Positions 55,539 to 64,000 of a stretch of DNA of 64,000 nt are shown here, piece after piece. Source of the DNA: Henricia sp. BOLD:AAB3569 (taxonomy: Eukaryota; Echinodermata; Asteroidea; Spinulosida; Echinasteridae); NCBI GenBank assembly GCA_037783545.1, contig JBBELK010001102.1:496001-560000 (forward strand), written 5' to 3'. The position numbers and the translations under genes are program-made. How positions within the stretch are numbered: the stretch's first letter is position 1; every line of letters starts with the position of its first letter. Under the pieces are notes generated by a model that made no database searches, had not been told where the DNA came from, and was given only the letters and a program-made list of their open reading frames with translations.

Positions 55539-55885
55539 TAAAGTCTGAATACATCATTTGCAGTTACCAAAAACTTTACTTCACAAGTTGACAAAAACAA
55601 AAAACTGAAAGTGCTGATAGCAATGGTAACAAACACCACATTATTTTTTCCGTGTAAAATGGTACCTTTGTGGAAGAAATTGCCAACTGAAGGTGCTTTG
55701 TTTTTAAAAGAAAAAAATTCTGCAGGCATTTTTTACCATTCACTCAACACAGAAACCATGCATTTGGATTTTTGAAGTATTGCTGCATCTATGTGGCTGA
55801 AATTTCTATATACAAGGCAGTTTATCAACATTATTCATTAGTTATTCCTGATATTAAGTTTTCCAAATATGTAAAATGTCTTTAA
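55539..55885 (-). mobile_element. Family A MITE, copy 17
   Basis: TAAAGTCTGAATACATCATT at the left, TAAAATGTCTTTAA at the right. Near full length, central palindrome lost. Confidence 0.87.
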
Positions 55886-56291
55886 AATGCTCCGCTATAT
55901 GTCCAATCAGACAAATTGAAGGCGGTCGAAGGCCTATACATGTACATAGCCAAAATGTAGGCCTAATCGTAAGTTTGTATTATACGTACTGTGGGTGCTC
56001 GTAGGTTTGAGAAATCATGAACACACTCTGGGTTTTCCCACAAACTTAAGGTACCATGAAGGGCGCCCCCAGACTGTGACAAAAGACGTATTAGCATACA
56101 TGTAGTAGCATGTTACCCTGACGATGTAATAATCGAGAATCCGTCTGCGATTTTATCTAACCAATCAGACCATAGCGGGTACCGGCAGTTCAGTGCCGCA
56201 GGCACATTTTTTTCCCTTAGATGTGTTTAGCGGACATTGCTAACCACATGCATAATGTTGCATACTTTATAAGTCTTGTCGAAAATGCACC
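55886..56291. other. No gene recognised
   Basis: Short unassigned stretch between families A and S. Confidence 0.35.
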
Positions 56292-57431
56292 TGGGTCATT
56301 CCATCGAGTTGGGATACAGTATAGTGTGAGATGATAGTGACATTTTCAAACTGTTCTAAATGTTACCTTAATATCACAATGTTTAGGTAAGTAAAGCATC
56401 CTTCTTTGCAATTTAGGGGAAGTTGTAAGTGGAGGATGTAAATGAGACTTGTCAGTATACCGCTTTTGGTGGTCCCTATCAGAAAGTGCTGACGTAACAT
56501 TGACACCGTGTCAATGTTACGTCAAATTTTTCAATCACTAATAACTTTATCAATAATCTTTCGCAGATGCTTTTAACACTATGTTCAAATAATTTGTAAA
56601 GACATTCTACGTTTCTAAGCACAAGATAGTTGATCCAAAACGGTGTCAATGTTACGTCAGCACATTTAATGACACCATAAAAACAATTTCATATTATTAC
56701 TACATAAAAGTAGTTAAAGGTAAATTGTTTATATTTTTAAAGGGACTGTCAAAACCTTTATTATAAAGATAAGTATGCATGTTTAGCATAGATATTTTTC
56801 TACTTTTGACATTTAATGTGTAAAAGCGTGATGACGTAACATCTGACGCCGTGCTTACAACAGACAGACAATTTCATCATATTTCAAAAAATACAACTGA
56901 TATCAGACTCATTCAAAAAATGTTACGTATAGTAAGGCAGAAGTAATTTTAAAATGACAATTCAGATATACTGTGACGGAAGATCAATGAATTACAAGCA
57001 ATTTGGGGAGTGTGCTGACGTAACATAAAGGTTGACACCATATGTTACGTCAGCACACCCAGTATTTGGTGACAACTATTGAAGAAAATATAAGATACAA
57101 ACATGTTTTGAATTCTTTGTATGTTTGTTTGAGTGGTGTTCTATGACATTTGTAGTATATAAATGTGATTTCAACAATATGGAAGTTGAGTGTATTTCCA
57201 AACATATATGTATTTATGTCACACTTTTTCCTACAATTTTGTTACTTTTTCACATATATTTGCTGAAAATACACAAGGAAAATATTCTTCGAAGTATACA
57301 AATTTGGTATCATATTAAAGCCTACCATATGTTCTTTAAGGTAAAACAAAATTATTTTGAAAAGGAATCAACACTTTTTGTTTCCAATGTGGGGATATTT
57401 TGCCCTTGTCCCAACCCGATGGAATGACCCA
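56292..57431. mobile_element. Family S 1.14-kb inverted-repeat element
   Basis: TGGGTCATTCCATCGAGTTG and the inverse CAACCCGATGGAATGACCCA bound AT-rich DNA. Inside, TGACGTAACA / TGTTACGTCA occurs at least six times: 56491, 56511, 56649, 56831, 57013 and 57041. Two of these form inverted pairs with GTGTCAATGTTACGTCA arms. No transposase frame is seen; the 100-codon frame at 57125 has no recognisable domain. Confidence 0.8.
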
Positions 57432-57770
57432 CCTATCAATTGTCCCCCGCCCCCACCCCCGGGCTACCCCAGGTAGGGATTGCCACTTTTCGCGTGACAA
57501 AATCCCTACCTCTGGTGCAAAATTTAGGTGACACAAATCCCCACCCACGGGTGCAAAACATGCGCGTCTTGTATACAAATGCACAGACATCTTTATTTAA
57601 ATGGGTCGAAATCCCTACTCTGGGGTATGAAAAAACGTGACCAAACCACCACCTAGTAGGTGGGGCAGCGCGGAAGGGGAGGGGTGGGGAAACAATTAAT
57701 AGGTGCATAACTTTACCTTATAGCATAACCCTTGCTCTCCACACTTTCCTCAATTGATGAAAAAATATGA
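57432..57770. other. C-rich unassigned stretch
   Basis: Repeated AATCCCTAC / AATCCCCAC words (57474-57545, 57608-57618) and an inverted GTAGGGATT pair suggest a degenerate repeat. Reading frames on both strands are composition artefacts. Confidence 0.4.
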
Positions 57771-57832
57771 CTCAAAGTGGAGTCGAACTCGCAACTCTTG
57801 CTTGGTAGTCCACTAGACCTAGCAACTCAACA
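57771..57832 (-). repeat. tRNA-like sequence (SINE head remnant)
   Basis: Minus strand: GCTAGGTCTAGTGGACTACC (A-box-like) and GCGAGTTCGACTCC (B box), 62 bp. A complete cloverleaf could not be drawn with confidence, so it is called as a tRNA-derived repeat and not a tRNA gene. Confidence 0.45.
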
Positions 57833-58133
57833 ACCCCATCAATTGTCTTATTTTTATCTTTTAATTTAACAACTCCGTGAGGGCGCTGTATAGAGAATAT
57901 AAATATTCGTGTCCATTAAAACCAATCATAAGCAAAGAAAAGTTTAATTGCGCTTCACCCACCTAAGGGGCCTGCCGCAACGCCTGCCGCAACGTATGCT
58001 ATATATATGCGGCCGTTGATCTAATAGGAGGCGACTGACCTGTATTCTAGCCAATAAGGGCTCAGCTTTCATGGGGATGGATATGGCGGTAATAACCAAC
58101 AAATCACAGAGCTGCATCTTTGAGGTGCTTATA
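57833..58133. other. No gene recognised
   Basis: Unassigned. A small direct repeat GCCTGCCGCAACG occurs at 57971-57994. Confidence 0.35.
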
Positions 58134-58440
58134 CAGCCCCAATACATCATTTACTGCAGTTACTAAAAAATTTGCTTCACTAGTTGACAAGAAAAACCCG
58201 ACTAAAAAGTGTTGATATAGCAATGGTAACAAACGCCACATGATTTTTTTTCCTGTGTAAAATTGTACATTTGTGGCAGAAATTGCCAACTGAAGGTTTT
58301 TTTTGTTTTTTTTTAAAAGTTGTCTGCATCTATTACTGCATACGTGGCTGAAATTTCTACAAGGCAGTTTATTAACAAGATTCTTTAGTTATATAATAAT
58401 GTTTTTGTTGTTGAATGTTTTCCGATTATGTATTCTTAAG
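58134..58440 (-). mobile_element. Family A MITE, copy 18
   Basis: CAGCCCCAATACATCATTTA at the left, TGTATTCTTAAG at the right. Interior T runs replace the palindrome. Confidence 0.85.
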
Positions 58441-59521
58441 TGATCCCCGAGTGGGCCAGTGAGTGGGCGCGATTGTTCAGGAAATGCCGACAGTATCCTC
58501 GTGTAAGACGGGTCTCCTACCTCCATGGCTTTAGCTTATCATAGGAATTTTATTTAACAATTCTATATACTATATCAAACATTACGTATACAGGCTCTCT
58601 AAGGAGGGCGGAAGGCGTAGGAGTAGGTTGAACGTGGATTTATCGTTACGGTAAATCGACGAGCATTTCTTGAGTAAACACTGAACAGATCCCGCTAAAA
58701 ACGGCAGCGCGTTTAGAGGAAGAATATGCAAATATTGGATTAGCTGTATTTTTAGGGCATATTGATTTACATAGTTTATTGACAGGATTTAAAGGAAATT
58801 GTTATGATTTTGTATGTGTGGTATATGTGCGGCGAAGAGGGTTCGTTTTCTATAAGTTTGGCGAGTGTAGTCTTGAAGTCCCAATATAGCATTCTCAAGA
58901 TAAAACTTATACGGATTCCTGTGACAAGGTGTTGTATGTCATGCAGATACAATTGTCTAATCATTAGACAAAATCATTCAAGCGGAATGCATACCCTCAA
59001 TAAAATATCCGCGCACACCCCACATGTGTTTGTCTTGCAAACCTCGAATGAACTTGTATACAAAATTGATGTTTTCGCACCTGGGAGAGCAATGCTCCAC
59101 CGCGGCCACGCTTTGTGACCTGATACATTAACCGTCGTCTCCTGCCGCGCGGCCTTAAATAGTCCATGCTTTAAGGCATTGGAATTTACCGATGACGTAC
59201 ATCCAGTGCTAAGTAGAGGTATATTCCCGGTACTAGAGTTTAAAAGGTAACACGCGGCCAGTTTCCAACTCTGATCGAATTATTGTAATTGAGTCAACGC
59301 CGAGTATAGTATTGAACACAGCCCCACAGCTCCTTCGGTTCAAGAACTTACTGACGCGTTTCTTTTTCGTGGCAAAATTGTTAATCTGATTGTTTTCTTT
59401 CTCAACCTTAAAATGCATTAATTGGATTATATATTATGCATGGCGTAGGCGCGTTCGCGGGTTGTAAGTAGCATGAGGAATAGCATTCTTGCGTGGTACT
59501 GTGGAGCTTGTTTGCAAATTT
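58441..59521. other. No gene or repeat recognised
   Basis: The longest stretch near the right side free of visible repeats. It contains open frames up to about 104 codons (58804-59118) without a recognisable domain. Confidence 0.35.
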
Positions 59522-59882
59522 CAAAGACATATTACATGATTTGAAAACTTTTAATAACAGGAACAGCATTACATGACTAAAGCATTATGTTGATAAACTG
59601 CCTTAAATTTCAGCCACATAGATGCGGTAATACTTCGAAAACCTGAAGAATCCATGCCTGGTTTTTGTGTTGAATGAATGGTAAAACGAATTTCTGCAGA
59701 CAATTTTATTTTTAAAAAGGCACCTTCGGTTGGCAATTTTTCCCCACAAAGGTACCATTTTGCACCAAAAAAATAATGTGGTGTTTATCATTGCTATCAA
59801 CACTTTTAGTCGGTTTTTCTTGTCGACTTATAAAGGAACATTTTGGGGTGCACTGCATGCAAATGATGTTATTGGGCTTTTT
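59522..59882 (+). mobile_element. Family A MITE, copy 19
   Basis: AAAGACATATTACATGATTT ... GATAAACTGCCTTAAATTTC ... TTAGTCGGTTTTTCTTGTCG ... CAAATGATGTTATTGGGCTT. Confidence 0.87.
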
Positions 59883-60029
59883 CAATCATTTGGCAGGAAA
59901 AACCTTACTCAAATGGAAGATAGAAGTGGTTCCAACTGTTTAATAAATTGATTCTACTCGACATATCTTTTTACAAGATAAATGGAGATAAATTTATGTA
60001 AATTCGTGTGCACACGCATTTTTTACAAG

Positions 60030-60552
60030 GGCGCCCTCGGGTAAAGGAAACTATAGAGCAAGTTCGGGCGGCCGACTATAGTTAACTAGACTGACCATAG
60101 TCGATCTAGATGTCACCCGAACGCTGCGTGGTTTGACAAGCTAGTCTGACTAAAGGAGGTCTGACTACAGGGGTAGGTTCATCGCTAGTCGGTTGTATAC
60201 AGTCACTTTTCAAGATGGCGGAATTGTAAACGCGATTGAAGAAAAAAAAGCTTTCGCTAAAAAAGTGTTAATTTATATCAGAATTAAAGATGAATTAATA
60301 ACCAATTCTATGGTAGCTTTTGGTAAACGAGTTGAAATGTCTTTATAGTAGAAAATACGAGGGCAAACATGGGGGAAAAGGTATTTTTTGTAAACCGTTG
60401 ACGGCGGGCAGTGCAGACGATTTTGACTAGATTTGCCTGACGACGCGTTCGGGTTAAAAACAAACTATGCATGTGCGAAAGAAATCGCAAATTGACTTAT
60501 GGTTAGCACCCGAACTTGTTCATAGACGATGTGCTCTTTATTTATATCTAAA
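60030..60552. repeat. Possible inverted-repeat element with GGGCGCC ends
   Basis: GGGCGCCCTCGGGTAAAGGA ... AGAGCAAGTTCGGG on the left and CCCGAACTTGTTCATAG ... AAAGCGCCCTCT on the right pair partially. CGAACGCTGCGTGG / GACGACGCGTTCGGG form another inverted pair. Boundaries are uncertain. Confidence 0.5.
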
Positions 60553-60850
60553 GCGCCCTCTGTTGAAAATTGGTCGTCGTTGTGCGCACGCATCCCTTTT
60601 TTGCATAAATTTGGTTTGGTAATTATGCCAAAGGTCACAAAATTCAAAGACGATTTGGCATGCGGCCTCAATCCCAAAACTAAATTTATGTAAAACATGA
60701 TGCGTGCGAATAACGCCGGGCACGGTTTGGTTTGTTGTGACGCCAGAGGGCAACATCGTCTATACCCAAAAGCATGGGCACAGTTTTTCGTTTTCTCTGA
60801 ACGTAGATGAGATACTGAGCTGACTTGCACGTATGTTGGTTTTTATCATA
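60553..60850. other. No gene recognised
   Basis: Overlapping minus-strand open frames (60465-60830) show no recognisable domain. CGCCCTCTGTTG at 60551 and CCAGAGGGCAAC at 60744 are inverted and might bound a small element. Confidence 0.3.
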
Positions 60851-60879
60851 CATTATGTTCAATCACACATGGAGATAAC

Positions 60880-60991
60880 CAGTGGCGGATCCAGCCTCAT
60901 TAAAATACAATAATGCGATGGATTTCAGGGGGTTTAAACCCCCGCTTCTCCTTTGTATTCCTGTATTTTAATGAGGCTGGATCCGCCACTG
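60880..60991. mobile_element. hAT-like 112-bp MITE with 30-bp perfect ends
   Basis: CAGTGGCGGATCCAGCCTCA plus ATTAAAATACA pairs perfectly with the right end. Flanked by ATAAC on both sides (60875-60879, 60992-60996). Paralogous DNA at 44125-44180 and 28342-28395 lacks it. The CAGTGGCGGATCCAG terminus is typical of hAT MITEs, although the visible duplication is 5 bp, not the usual 8. Confidence 0.92.
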
Positions 60992-61394
60992 ATAACGCCA
61001 TCTGTAACCGTTTTCCAATCATCTAATACATGTATATCTTAAATGCACCGTGGTGTGGCGAATATGCATGGTTCCCCACAGCGTGCATCATTAGTGGCAC
61101 TTACATAATGTACATGCATCGAGTATTCATGGAAAGAAATAGCAAACACACCCAAGGTGAACGTTCGCGAATAATTAAACGGGCATTTAGCAAAATACGG
61201 AAAACAATACCATAAGGCTTTTTACAAAATATGACTTCAATATCTGAACTATTGACAAGTTTCACAGAGAAAACGATTAAAAAGTTTGATGCAACAGTAT
61301 AATATCCATAATAGGATCTGTAAATAATATTCCATGCACACATATTTGCCAAATGTTGTCATAATTGTTCATGCTCTTCAGCTTGTTATATATA

Positions 61395-61582
61395 TACTGA
61401 GCAAAATAAACGCAAATGTTCAGTTTAATCAAAATTTGAATATTTCTTTTGTAATTCATCAAAATGTTCACATTAAAAGCTTCATTATGCATAACTGCAC
61501 AAAGCTAAAAATTCCCGCTCTCAGATTGACTGCTTTTTAAATCAAAATGGGAGATTTCTTTTGCATTTCTTTTGCTCAGTAT
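61395..61582. mobile_element. TA-flanked MITE (mariner-like)
   Basis: TACTGAGCAAAATAAACGCA at the left and TTTCTTTTGCTCAGTA at the right. TA at both edges, 188 bp. A related end occurs at 32391. Confidence 0.75.
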
Positions 61583-61599
61583 AGGCCTATATATTTTTA

Positions 61600-61980
61600 A
61601 ATAGCAATCAAAATTGGTCAATGCCCACCAACCCCCTCCGCCCCCCACCCCGCCCCCACCCCGCCCCCTCGTTTATGTGTACATGTATTCAGTACATATG
61701 CATTGGTTATCGGTGCTGGATCTGCCACATTTAATTTCTTTGCACATGGATATTGATTATCTGGATATTTTTAAGGATATCGTAAAAAAAAAACACCCAG
61801 CATGTTCTGTAAACTAATTTATGCGGCTACATAAAGCAGTGCGGTGATTACACCAACCTTTTTGTTTCCACATTTTTGCAAATGTCCTGTTTTCTTCCCA
61901 TGGATTTAATTTTGAGGATCAGGTATTTTATTATGATTGTTAGAATCCATTTATTGATAAATCTGAACAAGCTCTTCCAA
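61600..61980 (+). repeat. Family O element, copy 4 (truncated)
   Basis: A C-rich run at 61626-61672, then GGATATCGTAAAAAAAAAAC, ATAAAGCAGTGCGGTGATTA, TTCTTCCCATGGATTTAATT and AAATCTGAACAAGCTC, in the same order as at 3547. Confidence 0.72.
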
Positions 61981-62006
61981 TTCAGTGATTGATGGCAACA
62001 CAATGT

Positions 62007-62289
62007 TGTTGTTGTTGTATATTTTATGGCATCTTCGGCAACTAAGGCCCTTTATGCCATCAACTGTACGGTTTTAGCTTTAACTATACTATATTATCAA
62101 CTTGAGATGATGAAGAAGGAGTTGCAGTTTTAGAAGTGGGAGGAAAACCACCAGAGAAATTCCCCAGGGGAAAACCCACGCGGTCAAGTAGGGACTGCAA
62201 ACCCAATCCACATACACGCCCCGGATTCGAACCCGGGACGTCAGAGGTGAAAGGCGAGGAAAGAACCCGTACGCCAACCCGACCGCCCC
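62007..62289 (-). repeat. Family U SINE, copy 2
   Basis: Inverse of 53438-53724, with the (TTG)n tail at its left. It is flanked by a perfect 13-bp duplication GGCAACACAATGT (61994-62006 and 62290-62302). The body differs from copy 1 at few positions, indicating a relatively recent insertion. Confidence 0.93.
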
Positions 62290-62302
62290 GGCAACACAAT
62301 GT

Positions 62303-63067
62303 CCGCCTCATCATCATTATTACACTTGCGTAAATATGCAGCTTGTTTCTAAATATAGTCTGCACTCAGTTCCATTCGTTACATGAATATGACGTAGGAT
62401 TTCGTAAGATGTTATGGTCACAATGCCTGGACCGCTTGAATAAATACTTGAATGATATTGGCTATATGAATGCTAACATATTACATGTAGCTGATAAAAA
62501 TCAAGCTGGCGTATTGCATTTCGAATCTGTTTTATCTTTTAGCTTTGGAATGGCTTGGAAAGGGCGCATAATGATATGATCGAAATTAAATGTGATGGTT
62601 AGAATGAGAACTGTAAACAAACTATGGAAGGGTTTTACAGTCATGTAAGCTACAGCACCCTGTACTTCGAATGGACTCGTCCGTCTGTGAATAGCGTCCG
62701 TTGAAAGAGTTCATGAAATCGTACATGCCGATCGTTCACACCACGAGAGCACTTTGCTCGCGACGTCGAAATCAAAGCATCGCTGAAAACATGCTCAAAT
62801 GTACATTAGGACGGTTTGAAATTCACTGTAATTTCATATTCCTCAATTTGCTATGATGGACCCCAATGAGTCGCCGATATCTGCTATCAATAATATGTCA
62901 GGTTGTGGTGTATGCACACAGTGACGTGGCTGGAACAGACTCACGTGCGTATAGCAATGGGAATTGCGCTTTTCTCGAATCCGCGGCATATACACGATTA
63001 GGAGGCCATCTACACTATGGCTGCTTTATTTGCGTCTCCAAATCAGATGTTGGGGGAGTAACGCATA
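62303..63067. other. Upstream region of the SBK-like gene
   Basis: No repeat was recognised from 62303 on, so this is a repeat-poor interval next to a gene. An in-frame TAA at 63059-63061 closes the kinase frame just before its first ATG. Open frames here (for example 62866-63117) have no domain. The promoter cannot be placed. Confidence 0.4.
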
Positions 63068-64000
63068 ATGCTCTCCAAGTTTCTGTTGACATCTTTGGGT
63101 TTTACGGCGAACACTGAGGAGCGAGGCTTAAAGGCAAATGGGATCGCGTCTTCTCATTGGGAGTGTATCTTCTCCAAGATGGATTTTACTGATACCAGAA
63201 ACATGAAGGTGGACGGAGTTCTGCCCGACAACGCGGAGCATCAGCCTTCCCCATCGCAGGCCGAGGACCTCTTAGCCTGCCCCGAAGGTTTCATCCCGAT
63301 CCGGGTGCTAAGGCGAGGGGCGTTCAATAAAGTTGAACTTGCCGTGGAGAGAAAAACAGGCGCTCGCGTGGTGCTAAAATACAACGATAAACTGCGGACT
63401 CGTATGATGGACTACTTACGAGAGTTTCAGACAAGTTGTCGGCTTATTCATCACGCTATTGTGACTACTTATGATCAACCCATTGATACGGATGCAGCTT
63501 TTATCATTGTCCAGGAGTACGCGGCTCGTGGGGATCTCTTAGAGGCCATACCGCCCCGGCAGGGTCTGGATGAGAACCGAGCTAAATCGGTCCTCGGTCA
63601 AATAGCGTCAGCTCTCGCATTCATGCACAACAGGCTTCTAGTCCACGGAAACGTCAAACCAGAGAATGTCTTGATCTTCGATTCCAACATGACGATCGTT
63701 AAACTCTCGGATTTCAAGGACTCCCACCGACAAGGCGACACGGTCAAGAAAAGACGAGACAATGTACCGTACACCGCACCGGAGATTTGCCCCGTCGTGA
63801 TCAACGAGAGCCATACCGTGGACTACGGCCAAGATATCTGGGCCTTCGGGGTTCTGGTCTTCTGCGTGCTCACGGGGATGTTCCCGTGGGTCACGGCGAC
63901 TCCCGAAGACACTTCGTTTCGAAACTTCACCCAGTGGCACAAACGGAGAGTTAATCTGACGCCAATAGAATGGAGAAAACTCTCCCCCAAGATGCAGAAG
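63068..64000 (+). CDS. SBK-type protein kinase-like protein, probable pseudokinase (3' end outside window)
   Basis: Open from ATG 63068 to the window end (311 codons, no stop). A second in-frame ATG at 63179 has the stronger Kozak context (CCAAGATGG), so the true start is uncertain. From about residue 75 there is a kinase domain whose closest relative I recognise is SBK1: VQEYAARGDLLEAIPP, FMHNRLLVH, KPENVLIFD, PYTAPEIC, then DIWAFGVLVFCVLTGMFPW. The beta-3 Lys (K104), alphaC Glu (E119), Lys and Asn of KPEN (K197, N200), the Asp of DFG (D215) and APE are present. However, the glycine loop is RRGAFN, HRD is HGN (catalytic Asp to Asn195) and DFG is DFK. Catalysis is therefore unlikely, while nucleotide binding is possible. 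The frame is uninterrupted and clearly coding, so it is not a decayed pseudogene. It appears intronless in the visible part. The gene symbol is withheld because SBK1, SBK2 and SBK3 orthology cannot be settled. Confidence 0.92.
   Translation, partial: MLSKFLLTSLGFTANTEERGLKANGIASSHWECIFSKMDFTDTRNMKVDGVLPDNAEHQPSPSQAEDLLACPEGFIPIRVLRRGAFNKVELAVERKTGARVVLKYNDKLRTRMMDYLREFQTSCRLIHHAIVTTYDQPIDTDAAFIIVQEYAARGDLLEAIPPRQGLDENRAKSVLGQIASALAFMHNRLLVHGNVKPENVLIFDSNMTIVKLSDFKDSHRQGDTVKKRRDNVPYTAPEICPVVINESHTVDYGQDIWAFGVLVFCVLTGMFPWVTATPEDTSFRNFTQWHKRRVNLTPIEWRKLSPKMQK

Noticed and set aside
62084..62365. 93-codon protein with an apparent conserved counterpart at 53406-53638
   Set aside because: The similarity is at DNA level between two copies of the family U SINE, with frames in both orientations.
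62866..63117. 83-codon frame overlapping the kinase start
   Set aside because: It is in a different register, has no recognisable domain and stops just after the kinase ATG. It is best explained by chance.
63598..63940. Minus-strand frames opposite the kinase
   Set aside because: They are antisense shadows of the strongly coding plus-strand kinase frame.

Overview
This is eukaryotic DNA, most likely from a marine invertebrate deuterostome, with an echinoderm as my best guess. The reasons are: (i) a spliced, intron-rich synaptotagmin-17 gene and an SBK-family kinase gene, both closer to vertebrate counterparts I know than to any prokaryotic protein; (ii) a very high density of short inverted-repeat DNA elements (MITEs) and tRNA-derived SINEs; (iii) the recurring taggccta-type words common in echinoderm genomes. 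The species assignment is inference. Nothing bacterial (operons, Shine-Dalgarno sites, CRISPR) is present.

Two genes can be supported. The left 12 kb carries four coding exons of a minus-strand synaptotagmin-17 (SYT17, B/K protein) gene: 11932-11054, 10231-10111, 6628-6404 and 3464-3334, with GT/AG borders and matching phases, giving 451 codons plus stop. Only a short N-terminal coding exon (about 16 residues if like human) is missing; I could not find it. The right edge carries the start of a plus-strand SBK-type protein kinase (63068 to the window end, truncated). Its catalytic residues are changed (HRD to HGN, DFG to DFK, broken glycine loop), so it is probably a pseudokinase. A possible 30-codon first exon at 642-730 is much weaker.

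The 51 kb between the genes, and the SYT17 introns, are mainly non-autonomous transposons. The commonest (family A here, about 340 bp, about 20 copies) has imperfect TTAAAG-starting inverted ends and a central palindrome. At least six other families (B, C, K, M, O and a 141-bp hairpin) share the TTAAAG...CTTTAA terminus, which suggests one transposition machinery targeting TTAA. Other elements are hAT-like (42197-43307 with a perfect 8-bp target duplication; 60880-60991 with 30-bp perfect ends), TA-flanked (J, Q, 61395-61582, 37982-38091), long foldbacks (F, L, 43534-45193, 56292-57431), and SINEs with A/B boxes, tails and target duplications. Many are nested, so relative ages can be read directly. 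No transposase or reverse transcriptase ORF was recognised.

The remaining stretches are AT-rich and show no gene by eye. A few compositionally distinct patches (8150-8640, 15560-15930, 29362-29560, 48590-48860, 52240-52760) are flagged as unexplained. I did not find a convincing new multi-gene system. The items most worth a second look are the SBK-like pseudokinase, the shared-terminus TTAAAG element group, and the regulatory-motif-rich foldback elements.
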